Assembly (NCBI RefSeq): GCF_037949795.1
Contig: NZ_CP149933.1
Span: 1 to 64,000 of the forward strand
Source: Thioclava sp. GXIMD2076
GTDB taxonomy: Bacteria; Pseudomonadota; Alphaproteobacteria; Rhodobacterales; Rhodobacteraceae
Length of the DNA: 64,000 nt
Direction: 5' to 3'
The notes below the pieces were generated by a model. That model did not search any database. It was not told the origin of the DNA and saw nothing but the letters and a program-made list of their open reading frames with translations. Positions 54,069 to 63,632 of the stretch are shown here, in pieces (the first letter of the stretch is position 1; each line of letters opens with the position of its first letter). The position numbers and the translations under genes are program-made.

Positions 54069-55804
54069 TGAAGACTGTTCTGATTGCCAACCGTGGCGAA
54101 ATTGCCCTGCGTGTGGTGCGGGCCTGCCGAGATTACGGGGTGGCCTCCATCGCCGTTTACGCGGATGCGGATTCAGATGCGCCTTTCGTGCGCGCGGCCG
54201 ATCGTGCCTTTGCGCTGCCGGGGGCCAAGCCGTCGGAGACCTATCTCAATATCGACGCATTGCTCGAGATCGCGCACCGCGCGGGTGCGGATGCGGTGCA
54301 TCCGGGCTACGGGTTTTTGTCGGAAAGCGCCGAATTCGCCCACGCCGTGCAGGCGGCGGGACTGGTCTGGATCGGGCCTGATCCGCAGGTGATCACCGAA
54401 CTGGGGGACAAGGTGGCTGCGCGCCGGATTGCCATGAAGGTCGGCGCTCCTCTGGTGCCGGGCACCGAAGGGCCGGTGGCAGGGCCCGAGGAGGCTGTCG
54501 CATTTGCCCATGCCCATGGCCTGCCGATCGCCATCAAGGCCGCGCATGGCGGCGGCGGACGGGGTATGCGGGTCGCGCGCGAGATGGCAGAGATCACCGA
54601 GCTGTTCCATGCGGCACGGCGCGAGGCGGAGACGGCCTTTGGCAATGGCGCCTGCTATGTCGAGCGGTTCCTCGACCGCCCGCGCCATGTCGAGGCGCAG
54701 GTCATCGCCGACCGCCATGGCAATGTGGTGGTGCTGGGCACGCGCGACTGTTCACTCCAGCGTCGCAACCAGAAACTCGTCGAGGAAGCGCCCGCGCCCT
54801 TCCTCAGCGATGACCAGCGCGCCCGTATCCACGAAGCCGCCCGCGCGATCTGTGCGGAGGCGGGCTATAGCGGGGCGGGGACGGTCGAGTTCCTGCTGGG
54901 TCAGGACGGGATGATCTCCTTCCTCGAGGTGAATACCCGCTTGCAGGTCGAGCATCCGGTGACCGAGGAGACCGCCGGCATCGATCTGGTGATCGAGCAG
55001 CTGCGGGTGGCCGAAGGCCTGGCCTTGCGCCTGACCGAAACGCCCGCGCCGCGCGGTCATGCCATCGAGTTCCGCATCAATGCCGAGGATCCCGCGCGGG
55101 GCTTCCTGCCCACGCCCGGTCCGATCACCCGCTTTGACGCGCCCTCGGGGCCGGGGGTGCGCATCGATAGCGGTGTCGAGGCGGGTGGCGTTGTGCCGCA
55201 GAGCTTCGACAGTTTGATGGCCAAGCTGGTGGTCTGGGGGCCGGATCGGGCGAGCGCCATTGCCCGTGCGCGCCGCGCGCTTGCCGAGTTTCGCATCGAG
55301 GGGGTCGCCTCGGTGCTGCCCTTCCACCGTGCAGTGATCGAGGCGCCGGAATTTACCGACCCTGACGGGTTTGCGGTCCATACCCGCTGGATCGAGACCG
55401 ATTTTGCCGCGCCGCTCGAAGCGGCGTTGCGGGTGAGCCCGCGCCCCGAGACGGTGCTGCGCGGGCCGGTGGAGATTGATGGCGAGATCCGCGAGATCGG
55501 GTTCAGTGCGGCATTGCTTGATCGGCTGGCGGCGCGCCTCGGCACGGTGACGGCCTCCGCCACGACCTTCGAGCAGACCGGCGCTGCCTCGGAGGCAGGC
55601 GCGGTAACGGCGCCGATCACCGGTCAGCTGCAGTCTTGGGCGGTCGAGGATGGGGCGCAGGTGCGCGAAGGCGACACTCTTGCGGTGATGGAAGCCATGA
55701 AGATGGAGACGCCCGTTCTGGCGCCCTCGGCGGGCTGCGTCACCCGCCGAGGGGTTGCGGGCGCTACGGTCGGTGCGGGTGAGGTGATCGCTGTTATCTC
55801 CTGA
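54068..55804 (+). CDS. Biotin carboxylase-BCCP fusion
   Basis: A 578-residue acyl-CoA-carboxylase alpha-type protein: biotin carboxylase with ATP-grasp ([28 protein letters not shown]) and a C-terminal biotinyl domain with EAMKMET (biotin on about Lys545). The ATG overlaps the PxpBC stop (TGATG). No carboxyltransferase beta gene is near. With the AHS1-AHS2 fusion upstream, it supplies the domain set of urea carboxylase, so it may carboxylate a lactam or urea-like substrate. It also differs from the shorter, separate AccB/AccC often seen beside pxp genes. Confidence 0.88.
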   Translation: MKTVLIANRGEIALRVVRACRDYGVASIAVYADADSDAPFVRAADRAFALPGAKPSETYLNIDALLEIAHRAGADAVHPGYGFLSESAEFAHAVQAAGLVWIGPDPQVITELGDKVAARRIAMKVGAPLVPGTEGPVAGPEEAVAFAHAHGLPIAIKAAHGGGGRGMRVAREMAEITELFHAARREAETAFGNGACYVERFLDRPRHVEAQVIADRHGNVVVLGTRDCSLQRRNQKLVEEAPAPFLSDDQRARIHEAARAICAEAGYSGAGTVEFLLGQDGMISFLEVNTRLQVEHPVTEETAGIDLVIEQLRVAEGLALRLTETPAPRGHAIEFRINAEDPARGFLPTPGPITRFDAPSGPGVRIDSGVEAGGVVPQSFDSLMAKLVVWGPDRASAIARARRALAEFRIEGVASVLPFHRAVIEAPEFTDPDGFAVHTRWIETDFAAPLEAALRVSPRPETVLRGPVEIDGEIREIGFSAALLDRLAARLGTVTASATTFEQTGAASEAGAVTAPITGQLQSWAVEDGAQVREGDTLAVMEAMKMETPVLAPSAGCVTRRGVAGATVGAGEVIAVIS

Positions 55805-55883
55805 ACCGCTTATCCGGTCAAAGTTACGGGCCGCGTTTGATACGCGGCCCGTAAACGCCAGTTATCCGTGAGTGGACAGGCGG

Positions 55884-57143
55884 TTAAGCGATCGTTTCGG
55901 CAGCTTGCAGCAAAAGCGCATCGCGGCCTCTGGGGGCAAAAAGCATCAGCATCGAATAAGCGGGAGACAGATCTCCGCTGGGCAGGCTGATGGCGCAGCC
56001 ATCGACCAGATTGACGAGCGAGGTATTGCGCAGCATCGCGGCATTGAGCCTGTCGAATTCCGCCTCGGTCGCCTCGATACTGGGCGGCAGCATCGGCAGG
56101 GTCGGCGCGAGGGCCATATCGAAGCCCGCCATGAGCGCCTCGAAACGCGCGACCACCTCTCCGCGCGCGGCTTTTGCTTCGGCCAATGCGCCGTCGGGGA
56201 GGGTTTCGGCGAACCGGATCCGCGAGAGCACGCGCGGATCGCCGATCTCCTCGAGCCGCGCGAGATCGTCATGGTAGATCGCCAGTGCCTCGGCCGCGAC
56301 GATGGTCTTGTTGAGCACCATTGCCGCCCCGATCGCCTCCATATCAACCTCGGTCAGGCTATGGCCCTGCGCGCGCAGCGCGGCAAGACGGGCCTCGAAC
56401 CATCGGGCGACCTCGGGGGCGAGATCATTGGTGAACGCGCCTTGCGGCACGGCGATCTTCAGCGGACCGACGGGGTGGACCGGCAGCGGTTCTCCCGCCA
56501 TCACCTCCAGCACACGGCGCAGGGTATCGGCATCGCGGGCCATCGGGCCTGCGGTATCGAAGCTGCCCGCCAGAGGGTAGATACCGGTGGCATCGACCAG
56601 ATCCTGACTGGGTTTGATCCCCCAGATCCCGTTGGCCGCCGCCGGAATGCGCAGTGAGCCACCCGTATCGGTGCCGAGTGCCGCATCGCAGAGCCCGAGC
56701 CCCACGCTGACCGCGCCCCCCGAGGACGAACCGCCGGGGATGATCCCTTGGGCCAGCGCGCTTTCAGGGGTGCCGTGATGGGGATTGAGCCCCACACCCG
56801 AATAGGCGAATTCCGACATCGAGGTGCGCCCGAACATCAGCGCGCCGGCCGCCTTGAGCCGTGCGACCGCCTCGGCATCACGGCTGGCGGGTGGACGCTC
56901 CGCCAGCAGGCGCGAGCCTGCCGAGGTCACTTGCCCCGCCTCGTCATAGAGATCCTTGACCGAGACCAGCAGCCCGAAAAGCGGCATGTCCTCTCCCGCC
57001 AGATGGCGGCGGGTAAGTTCCGCGGCCTCGGTGCGGATGCGTTCGGGCGAGAACTCGGTAAAGATCGCGCGTCGGGTGGCCTCGGGCAGGGCGGCGACCT
57101 TTGCAAGGGCCGCCTCCACCACAAGCATCAGATCGATGCTCAT
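55884..57143 (-). CDS. Amidase-signature-family hydrolase (AtzF/allophanate hydrolase-like)
   Basis: A 419-residue amidase. The Ser-cisSer-Lys triad is visible: Lys63 (VSVKDLYD), the cis-Ser in GGSSSGG (137-143) and the nucleophile Ser163 in TDTGGSLR. It resembles allophanate hydrolase N-terminal domains and other small amidases. It is the last gene of the DUF1445-TRAP-DUF2848 run and overlaps DUF2848 by four bases. The substrate may be the carboxylated or ring-opened product of the facing pxp/carboxylase operon. Confidence 0.85.
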   Translation of the reverse strand: MSIDLMLVVEAALAKVAALPEATRRAIFTEFSPERIRTEAAELTRRHLAGEDMPLFGLLVSVKDLYDEAGQVTSAGSRLLAERPPASRDAEAVARLKAAGALMFGRTSMSEFAYSGVGLNPHHGTPESALAQGIIPGGSSSGGAVSVGLGLCDAALGTDTGGSLRIPAAANGIWGIKPSQDLVDATGIYPLAGSFDTAGPMARDADTLRRVLEVMAGEPLPVHPVGPLKIAVPQGAFTNDLAPEVARWFEARLAALRAQGHSLTEVDMEAIGAAMVLNKTIVAAEALAIYHDDLARLEEIGDPRVLSRIRFAETLPDGALAEAKAARGEVVARFEALMAGFDMALAPTLPMLPPSIEATEAEFDRLNAAMLRNTSLVNLVDGCAISLPSGDLSPAYSMLMLFAPRGRDALLLQAAETIA

Positions 57144-57808
57144 GCGACATCCGCCAAAGAGACGCTGTCATATTCGTGGGTGATGGTGCGACCCAGAACC
57201 GGATCGCGCATCTCCATGCGGAAACGCGGGGCCGGACGCACGCCACCAATAGCGCCGAAGGTGCCGCAGAGCATACCCACGGCCCCGTTCTGCGCGAGAT
57301 CGGCCAGACCCGAACCGTCGATCAGATCGGTCAGCGGGCGGATGCTCGCCAGCGTGCCCTCCTGATAGAGCACCCAGTCGCCGCCCTCGAAGATATAGGA
57401 CCGCATCTCGATCTCTTCGAGATGGTCCTCGACCTCGGCCCAGGGCCAGAGGGCGGTGGCGCAGGGTTTGGCGCAGACCTGTTTCGACATCGCCACAGAA
57501 TGCGCCTCGAGCGCGCGGTCGGTATGGTCCGAGGCCATGCCCAGATAGCGCTCGGCGCCCGTCTGCACGATGAGCGGTTCGACCTCGCCCGAACTGTCGG
57601 CGCCCACCACCTCTATCTCGGAGGCTTGGGTCAGCAGCGGCGCCGAGACGCGGTAGTATAGCGGCGTGGTCGAGGGCGGCGCCACCCCAAGGGCGGCCAG
57701 TTCCTCGATATGATGGGCGATGGCATCGGCATTGCGCCCCGTCCAGCCCGCGACGATCAGATTGGAAAATGCGATAGGCAGGGTGCGCCCGTTGACGGAA
57801 AACAGCAT
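57140..57808 (-). CDS. DUF2848-family protein
   Basis: A 222-residue protein of the DUF2848 family, recognised from the N-terminal FSNLIVAGWTGRNADAIAHHIEELAALGV and YRVSAPLLTQA blocks. The family lies distant from fumarylacetoacetate-hydrolase-like folds and often sits beside amidases and TRAP transporters. No catalytic residues are established. It lies between TRAP dctM (12 bases) and the amidase (overlap). Confidence 0.75.
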   Translation of the reverse strand: MLFSVNGRTLPIAFSNLIVAGWTGRNADAIAHHIEELAALGVAPPSTTPLYYRVSAPLLTQASEIEVVGADSSGEVEPLIVQTGAERYLGMASDHTDRALEAHSVAMSKQVCAKPCATALWPWAEVEDHLEEIEMRSYIFEGGDWVLYQEGTLASIRPLTDLIDGSGLADLAQNGAVGMLCGTFGAIGGVRPAPRFRMEMRDPVLGRTITHEYDSVSLADVA

Positions 57809-57820
57809 GATATATCCTGA

Positions 57821-59104
57821 TCAGAGAAGGGAGGGGAGCCAGAGCGCCAGTTGCGGCACGGCGACCAGAAGGGCAATCATGACGAGCATCACGCAGACAT
57901 AGGGGATCACGCCCATGATGACCTGATTGAGCGAACCGGATTTGCGTGCCGATTGCACGACAAAGAGGTTGAGGCCGACAGGCGGGGTGATCAGCGCCAT
58001 CTCGATCAGCACGATCATCAGCACGCCGAACCAGACCTTGTCATAGCCGAGCCCCGCGATCACCGGCACGATGATCGGAATGGTGGCGACCATCAGCGAG
58101 AGCGTTTCGATGAAGAAGCCCAGAACCAGATAGAGCGCGATCACCAGAAGGAGCGTGCCGAAGGGTGAGAGGCCCGTATTCGACAGAAGATCGGTCAGCG
58201 CGCGCCCCAGACCTGCCGAGGTCATGGCAAAGTTGAGGAAATAGGCGCCGGTGATCACCAGCATGATCATCGCGGTGATGCGCACGGTGCCGGTCAGCGC
58301 CTCGGTGACCATCTTGGTGGTCAGGCCGGTGCCGAGTGTCATGGCGATCAGCGTGGCGATCACCACCCCGATGGCGGCGGATTCCGTGGGCGTGGCCCAG
58401 CCCGCATAGATCGAGCCGATCACCACCGTGAAGAGGATCGCGATCGGGATCAGCTCCAAGAGGCTCTTCCCCCGCTCGGCCCAGCTGAAGCTGCGCGACG
58501 GGCCGCCAAGCGAGGGTCTGATGGCGCAGATGATCGCGGTGACCACCACAAAGCCGAGCGCCATCAGCACACCGGGCACGAGACCGGCGGAGAAGAGCTG
58601 CGGGATTGAGGTCTCGGTCAGGAAGCCATAGACGATGAGGTTGATGGACGGCGGGATCAGGATGCCCAGCGTGCCGCCTGCGGCGATGGCGCCGGAGAAG
58701 AGCCGCGGGTCATAGTTCAGACGTTCGGCCTGCGGCATGGCCACGGTGGCCACGGTGGCGGCGGTGGCTACCGAGGAGCCGGAGGTGGCCGAGAACATGG
58801 TGGCGGTGGCGATATTGGCATGGACCAGCCCGCCCGGCAGCCATGACAGCCATTTGTCGAGCGCGCCATAGGTGCGGGCGGCGACGCCTCCGCGCACGAG
58901 GATCTCGCCCAGCAGAACGAAACAGGGAATGGCGATGAGGGTGGAGGAGGCCGAGGAGGACCAGACCACCTGACCCAGCCCGCGCAGGAGCGGGAAGGCA
59001 GAAAAGATCTCGCCCACGCCGATGCCAAGGATGAAGAGCACGATCCCTACGGGGATCGACAGGGCCATCAGCCCCAGAAGGGAAATTGCGACACTGCCGA
59101 TCAT
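57821..59104 (-). CDS. TRAP transporter large permease (DctM family)
   Basis: A 427-residue, multi-helix DctM protein (LLGEILVRGGVAARTYGALD; GGTLGILIPPSINLIVYGFL). It is the channel subunit of a second TRAP importer. It overlaps dctQ by four bases. With an amidase and DUF1445 protein in the same run, it probably imports a nitrogen-containing acid. Confidence 0.92.
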   Translation of the reverse strand: MIGSVAISLLGLMALSIPVGIVLFILGIGVGEIFSAFPLLRGLGQVVWSSSASSTLIAIPCFVLLGEILVRGGVAARTYGALDKWLSWLPGGLVHANIATATMFSATSGSSVATAATVATVAMPQAERLNYDPRLFSGAIAAGGTLGILIPPSINLIVYGFLTETSIPQLFSAGLVPGVLMALGFVVVTAIICAIRPSLGGPSRSFSWAERGKSLLELIPIAILFTVVIGSIYAGWATPTESAAIGVVIATLIAMTLGTGLTTKMVTEALTGTVRITAMIMLVITGAYFLNFAMTSAGLGRALTDLLSNTGLSPFGTLLLVIALYLVLGFFIETLSLMVATIPIIVPVIAGLGYDKVWFGVLMIVLIEMALITPPVGLNLFVVQSARKSGSLNQVIMGVIPYVCVMLVMIALLVAVPQLALWLPSLL

Positions 59105-59643
59105 AGGTCCGTCTCCGATCCAAGGCCTAAGGTGGCGTCAAAGCCCGCGCGGTTACGGTTCCACAGATAGGCGATGCCGATGAGCGAGAGCGCGGTCGTG
59201 GTCAGCGCGAACCACATCCAGCCCGCAAACCAGATGCCTTGCGGGATCCATAGGGGCGTCTCGAGGGGGGTATTGGCGCGCGAGCCGCGGCTGAGGGTCT
59301 TCTCGAGCACCGGCCAGCAATGGACCGCGATCAGCACAACCACACCATTGGTGACGATCTGCGCGAACAGGTCCATGGCGGCCTGTCCGCCACGGGCCAG
59401 TTTCTGGCGGATGAAATCGATGCGCACATGGGCGCGATCGACCAGAGCGCAGGCGAGACCCCAGCTGGACAGCGCTGCCATCACATAGCTCGAGATCTCG
59501 TCCGATCCGCCCAGCGAATGGCTCAGCTTGCGGGCGACCACATCGGCGAGGATGAATAGGACGGTGATCACCACAACCGCCCCCAAGACAAGCGCAACGA
59601 TCCGGTTGGCGCGCCGGAGCGCGCCATCAATTTTGTCCAGCAT
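59101..59643 (-). CDS. TRAP transporter small permease (DctQ family)
   Basis: A 180-residue four-helix DctQ protein (SHSLGGSDEISSYVMAALSS, ALVDRAHVRIDFI). Starts 14 bases after the binding-protein gene and overlaps dctM. Confidence 0.9.
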   Translation of the reverse strand: MLDKIDGALRRANRIVALVLGAVVVITVLFILADVVARKLSHSLGGSDEISSYVMAALSSWGLACALVDRAHVRIDFIRQKLARGGQAAMDLFAQIVTNGVVVLIAVHCWPVLEKTLSRGSRANTPLETPLWIPQGIWFAGWMWFALTTTALSLIGIAYLWNRNRAGFDATLGLGSETDL

Positions 59644-59657
59644 GGGGAATGCTCCGA

Positions 59658-60692
59658 TCAGCCGTCGATCTTGACGCCGAAGGTGGCGCCTACGCTGTCA
59701 TTCCAGCGGGTGACCCATTCGCTGCCTGCGCGCGATGCCCAGTCGGGCAGCACGACATCGGTCAGGATCTTGAGCGCCTCGGCCTTATCCGCGTCGGAGG
59801 GCTCGACGAGGATCATATGCTGCGCCTCGCCCGATGTGCACTCGCCCTTGCCGGTCAGGCAGGCGATGTCGTTTTCCAGCCCCCCCTGTGCGGCCGCCCA
59901 TGCCGGTGCTTCCAGACCTTCGGCCACAGCCGATTTCAGCGTGGTCTGCTGCTCGGCCGAGAGATCGTCGAACTTGTCTTTGTTCATGGCGATCACGACC
60001 GGATCCCAGCCACCGAGGGGCAGCGTCAGGAGGTGGTCGGAGACCTCGGCCCAGCCAGCCGAATAGCCCGAGCCCGCGCCGGTGACGGCGCAATCGATCA
60101 CACCGCGCTCGAGCGAGCCCGGCACTTCGGAGAAGGCGATATTGATGCCTTCCGCACCAAGGGCCTCGAGGAATTTGGTGGTCATGCGGCCCGAGCCACG
60201 GACCTTCTTGCCCTTGAGATCGGCCAGCGAGTTGACCTCGCCCTTGCAGAAGACGACCTGCGGCGGATAGGGGGCGATGCCCAGCAGCTCGGCATCGAAA
60301 CGCTGGTGCATGATATCGGCGACCATCGGGCGCGCGGCCTCGACCATCTTCTGCGCGTCGGCGGCATCGGTGGCCAGGAGCGGCACATCGAGCCCTTCGA
60401 GCTCGGGCGCATCCCCCACGGTATAATCGCCCACCGTCGCCCCGATATCGAAGACGCCATCGCCCAGCATGCGGAACACATCCGCGCCCTGGATGCCCAT
60501 CTGATCGAAGCTCGTCAGCTGCGCATCGAACTCGCCCTTGGACAGCTCGGGCAGCTTGTCGGTCCAGAAGGGGGTCTCGAAATTCTTGTAGAGCGGCAGG
60601 TTGCTCCAGCTCCCGACGACATTGAGCGTTTCGGCAAATGTCGGGGAGGCCAGCAGGGTGGCCGCGATCAGGGTGGATGTTAGGGTTTTCAT
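59658..60692 (-). CDS. TRAP transporter periplasmic binding protein (DctP family)
   Basis: A 344-residue protein. A signal peptide MKTLTSTLIAATLLASPTFA precedes a DctP domain (KGKKVRGSGRMTTKFLEALG with the substrate-binding Arg; PGSLERGVIDCAVTGAGSGY). AGGAGAC lies before the ATG. A tetranucleotide repeat lies about 30 bases upstream of that ATG. A much longer frame running upstream through the repeat is spurious, since it crosses the DUF1445 gene in another frame. Confidence 0.9.
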   Translation of the reverse strand: MKTLTSTLIAATLLASPTFAETLNVVGSWSNLPLYKNFETPFWTDKLPELSKGEFDAQLTSFDQMGIQGADVFRMLGDGVFDIGATVGDYTVGDAPELEGLDVPLLATDAADAQKMVEAARPMVADIMHQRFDAELLGIAPYPPQVVFCKGEVNSLADLKGKKVRGSGRMTTKFLEALGAEGINIAFSEVPGSLERGVIDCAVTGAGSGYSAGWAEVSDHLLTLPLGGWDPVVIAMNKDKFDDLSAEQQTTLKSAVAEGLEAPAWAAAQGGLENDIACLTGKGECTSGEAQHMILVEPSDADKAEALKILTDVVLPDWASRAGSEWVTRWNDSVGATFGVKIDG

Positions 60693-60722
60693 GGAGTGTC
60701 TCCTGTTGGGATATTCTTTATT

Positions 60723-60750
60723 TTGGTTGGTTGGTTGGTTGGTTGGTTGG
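60723..60750. repeat. Tetranucleotide repeat (TTGG)7
   Basis: Seven perfect tandem TTGG units (CCAA on the minus strand) in the 68-base gap between the DUF1445 gene and dctP. It lies in the leader of the TRAP binding-protein gene, upstream of its ribosome-binding site. Such simple repeats slip during replication, so the copy number may vary between strains. Confidence 0.9.
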
Positions 60751-60760
60751 TGGGGGGCTG

Positions 60761-61576
60761 TCAGGCCCCCGGGCGGGCATGGACCCCGCGCAGGCGGCGC
60801 TCGGCCTGCCCTGCGGGGATGTCGGTCACGAGCATGTAGCCCGGAGCATGGGTGATGGCGAAAGCGGGTTTTGCGGCAAGGATCGCGGCTTGCGGGGTCA
60901 CGCCGCAGGCCCAGAAGACGGGGATGTCGCCCTCTTCGATCACCGGAGCATCGCCGTAATCGGGGGTCATGATATCGGAGATGCCGATCAGGGCCGGATC
61001 GCCAAGATGCACGGGTGCGCCATGGGCCAGCGGCAGGCTTGCGCAGATCTGCACCGCTTCGATGGCGGCAGCGGCGGGCATGGCGCGCATCGACACGACC
61101 ACCGGGCCTTCGAAGGGGCCAGCGGGGCGCGTCGGGATATTGGTGCGGTACATCGGCACATTGCGACCCGCGCTCTGGTGGCGCACGGGCAGGCCCGCCT
61201 GCACCAGCGCGTCCTCGAAGCTGAACGAACAGCCGATGGCGAAGCTCACCAGATCGTCGCGCCACAGATCGGCGATGTCGGCAGGCTCCCCGACGAGCGC
61301 GCCATCATGCCAGACGCGGTAACGCGAGAGATCGTGGCGCAGGTCGATTCCGTTGCCGAGGCTGGGCAGGGAGGGGTCGCCCGGTGCGCCCACGGCCAGC
61401 AGCGGGATCGGTTGCGGATTGGCTTGGGCAAATCGCAGAAACGCAGCGGCCTCGGCCTCGGGCAGGATCACCAGATTGGCCTGTAGCGCATCCCCACCCA
61501 CGCCGGAGGTGGGTCCGGTAAAACGTTGCGCACGGATTTCGGCGCGCAGAATGCGCGGATTTTGCAGATCGGTCAT
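60761..61576 (-). CDS. DUF1445 putative hydro-lyase (YcsI / D-glutamate cyclase-like)
   Basis: A 271-residue DUF1445 protein with the family's [19 protein letters not shown] and late [14 protein letters not shown] blocks. Relatives include Bacillus YcsI, coded beside ycsF/kip genes, and the C-terminal part of mammalian D-glutamate cyclase, which interconverts D-glutamate and 5-oxo-D-proline. It is the first gene of the run with TRAP, DUF2848 and amidase, facing the pxp operon, so a role in 5-oxoproline or related lactam metabolism fits. Confidence 0.85.
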   Translation of the reverse strand: MTDLQNPRILRAEIRAQRFTGPTSGVGGDALQANLVILPEAEAAAFLRFAQANPQPIPLLAVGAPGDPSLPSLGNGIDLRHDLSRYRVWHDGALVGEPADIADLWRDDLVSFAIGCSFSFEDALVQAGLPVRHQSAGRNVPMYRTNIPTRPAGPFEGPVVVSMRAMPAAAAIEAVQICASLPLAHGAPVHLGDPALIGISDIMTPDYGDAPVIEEGDIPVFWACGVTPQAAILAAKPAFAITHAPGYMLVTDIPAGQAERRLRGVHARPGA

Positions 61577-61665
61577 GATTTTTCCCTGTTGTTGACCCCA
61601 GTTTTGAACGCATAACTGATTTTATCAACGACGTTTATTTCTTCAGTTCCGATCTAATTATGAGA

Positions 61666-62544
61666 TCAGTCTGCGGCCGCGACAGCCGCAAGCGTCACCT
61701 CTTTGCCAATTTTTCCGGCGCGTTCGGGCAGATGGCAGATCGCGAATTCGAGATCGGGGAGTTGGGCGTCTTCGGTGACACGAAGCTCACGGATGTCGGC
61801 ATGCGGCCATGTCGCCACGATGTCATGGGGAAGCGTGCCGATGCCGAATCCCTGCCGCACAAGATGCAGGACTGTGGCCAGCGAGGCGGAGCCATGCACG
61901 GCGAGCGCCTCGTGCGCCCAAGGCGATAGAAGTTGAACGATGGCGCGATGGGGCAGCGTGGATTTCGGAAAGGAGACGATCGGCAAGCGCGCCAGATCGC
62001 GCAGGGTCGCGGGCTCGGGCAGGTCGAAATGTTGGCGCGAGACATACCAGCCGTGGCGGACCGGTGGCAGCGGAGTCAGGTCGGCCCCGCGCGGAGCCAG
62101 ATCGCGCAAGAGGATGACGATATCAAGCTCGTCCGCCAGCAGCGCCTCGCTCATATGGTCTGATGTATCGATCGAGATCTCGAAGCGTAGAAGGGGGTGA
62201 CGGCTGCGCAGCATGGTCAGCATGCGTGGCAGGATTGTGTGGGTCATCGTCTCGGCTACCCCAAGGCGCACCACCCCCGCCATGACACCCTGTGTCAGTT
62301 CGTTGAGGATGCGCTCCCGGCTTTCCAGAAGCGTCTCTGCCTCGTCGAGGAGCCTGCGCCCGACCGCGGTGAGCCGTACCCCACGTCCGGCTTTCTCGAA
62401 GATCGAGATCTTCAACCTGTCCTCGAGATGGTGGATGCGGCGCGAGATGGCCGATTGCGCGATCCCCGTCTGGTCGGATGCGGCACGGAACCCCCCATGG
62501 CGGGTGATCGCGCGGATCATTTCGATATCGCGAAACTCGAACAT
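61666..62544 (-). CDS. LysR-family transcriptional regulator
   Basis: A 292-residue LysR protein: FEFRDIEMIRAITRHGGFRA and SAISRRIHHLEDRLKISIFE form the DNA-binding head, and a ligand domain follows. The ATG at 62544 is chosen because the helix-turn-helix starts there and CGGAG lies upstream. It is in the same direction as, and 89 bases upstream of, the DUF1445-TRAP-amidase run and probably controls it. Confidence 0.87.
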   Translation of the reverse strand: MFEFRDIEMIRAITRHGGFRAASDQTGIAQSAISRRIHHLEDRLKISIFEKAGRGVRLTAVGRRLLDEAETLLESRERILNELTQGVMAGVVRLGVAETMTHTILPRMLTMLRSRHPLLRFEISIDTSDHMSEALLADELDIVILLRDLAPRGADLTPLPPVRHGWYVSRQHFDLPEPATLRDLARLPIVSFPKSTLPHRAIVQLLSPWAHEALAVHGSASLATVLHLVRQGFGIGTLPHDIVATWPHADIRELRVTEDAQLPDLEFAICHLPERAGKIGKEVTLAAVAAAD

Positions 62545-62755
62545 GGCAGGGCTCCGGTGGGTAGGGGGCAGTTGTCTGGATCCGCCCGAAACTAGAGCAG
62601 GCGCGGGCTCCGGTCCATCGGGATGATCGATTCTGCGCCACAGGGTCGCGCGGGGATGGCCGGCCGCTCCGGTTTGGCGGCTCCCGGATGTCTCTATGCC
62701 AAGCGTTTTAGTCAGGTTAAAATCCCTGACAGAATGTATCAACTATTTGTTTTTG

Positions 62756-62784
62756 TTGACTTATATCTTCTTTGGGGCTATCTT
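62756..62784 (+). promoter_or_regulatory. Sigma-70-type promoter
   Basis: TTGACT (62756-62761), a 17-base spacer and TATCTT (62779-62784), about 70 bases before the small cysteine-protein gene. The rest of the 310-base gap from the LysR start holds no gene that I can see. Confidence 0.65.
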
Positions 62785-62854
62785 CCTCTCAATCACCGGC
62801 AAGAGGGCTATCCCGCCCGCCGATCTGTCGAGATCACACCCGAAAGGAAACAAC

Positions 62855-63037
62855 ATGACCAAGACCTGTTCCGACTGCGCCTTCTTCGAGGACCACAAGA
62901 CCAACGCAGCGGCCGCCGCGGATGATGCGGGCCTGTGCCGCTTCAACCCGCCCGTTTCGCAGCCTGACGCTTCGGCCCATGGCTTGTGGCCGGTGGTGAA
63001 GACCGATGACTGGTGCGGCCATTTCGAGGCTGAATGA
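62855..63037 (+). CDS. Small cysteine-containing protein, unknown function
   Basis: A 60-residue acidic protein, [15 protein letters not shown] at the start. Four Cys are spaced as CxxC, then GLCRF and DDWCGHF, with a nearby His, suggesting one zinc or iron-sulfur site. AAGGAAA precedes the ATG, a good promoter lies upstream and a strong terminator downstream, so it is a real single-gene unit. I do not recognise a family with a known role. Confidence 0.8.
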   Translation: MTKTCSDCAFFEDHKTNAAAAADDAGLCRFNPPVSQPDASAHGLWPVVKTDDWCGHFEAE

Positions 63038-63062
63038 GCTTTTCGCTCTCGGATACCATGCA

Positions 63063-63096
63063 AAGAGGGCGCTCCACTGGAGCGCCCTCTTTTTTC
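63063..63096 (+). terminator. Strong intrinsic terminator
   Basis: AGAGGGCGCTCC and GGAGCGCCCTCT form a 12-bp perfect stem with a 3-nt loop followed by TTTTTTC. It ends the small cysteine-protein transcript. Confidence 0.92.
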
Positions 63097-63173
63097 TTGA
63101 AGACAATGATTAGGGGCCTCTTGCTTTTTCCGAGTATTTTTGTCAAGTTAATTTCCGAAGCAAGGAGATACCT

Positions 63174-63632
63174 ATGTCCCAGACGCGAAACGCGCAGATC
63201 CAGCCTGACAGATCGGGCATCCTGACCACCGGCTTTCCCAAGAGCGCGCTTCTGCGCGTATTCCGGCTTCAGATGCAAAGCATTGATGTGCCAGCCAAAC
63301 ACGGCTGGATGCGCGCGCTTGCCTATGCGCAGCAGGTCTGGGGACGGCCGATAGGCGCACAGGTATTCTCTGAAATGGCTGTATTGATGGACCGCGTGAT
63401 GACGGCCCGTCGCTCGCCCATGGGCTACGGTAACCCCGATTGCGAATGCTGCGCGAACCGGATCAACCCTCTGGAGGGTTATCTGCTCAATGTCATTGCG
63501 GCGCAGTGGGCGGGCAAACCCACACAGGCCGAAGGCTTCGCGCTCTTCCTCTCCGAGGCCAATGGCCCCGACCAACTCGTCAAAGCCGCCGCGCGGGTGG
63601 CGGGCCTTCTTCCCAAACCGCAGGCAAACTGA
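63174..63632 (+). CDS. Hypothetical protein with CxCC motif
   Basis: A 152-residue soluble protein. It has no signal peptide or membrane helix. A PDCECCANRINPLEGYLL motif near residue 90 groups three Cys. GGAG lies upstream of the ATG. The adjacent gene also codes for a Cys-rich protein, but the strong terminator between them means separate transcripts. I do not recognise it; metal binding is possible. Confidence 0.65.
   Translation: MSQTRNAQIQPDRSGILTTGFPKSALLRVFRLQMQSIDVPAKHGWMRALAYAQQVWGRPIGAQVFSEMAVLMDRVMTARRSPMGYGNPDCECCANRINPLEGYLLNVIAAQWAGKPTQAEGFALFLSEANGPDQLVKAAARVAGLLPKPQAN

Noticed and set aside
60723..60750. The TTGG repeat as a CRISPR or other array
   Set aside because: It is a simple tandem tetranucleotide with no spacers; no CRISPR array or cas gene was seen in the window.
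59658..61265. A 535-codon extended frame for the TRAP binding protein
   Set aside because: The first 190 codons run through the DUF1445 gene in another frame and the TTGG repeat; the signal peptide and ribosome-binding site place the start at 60692.
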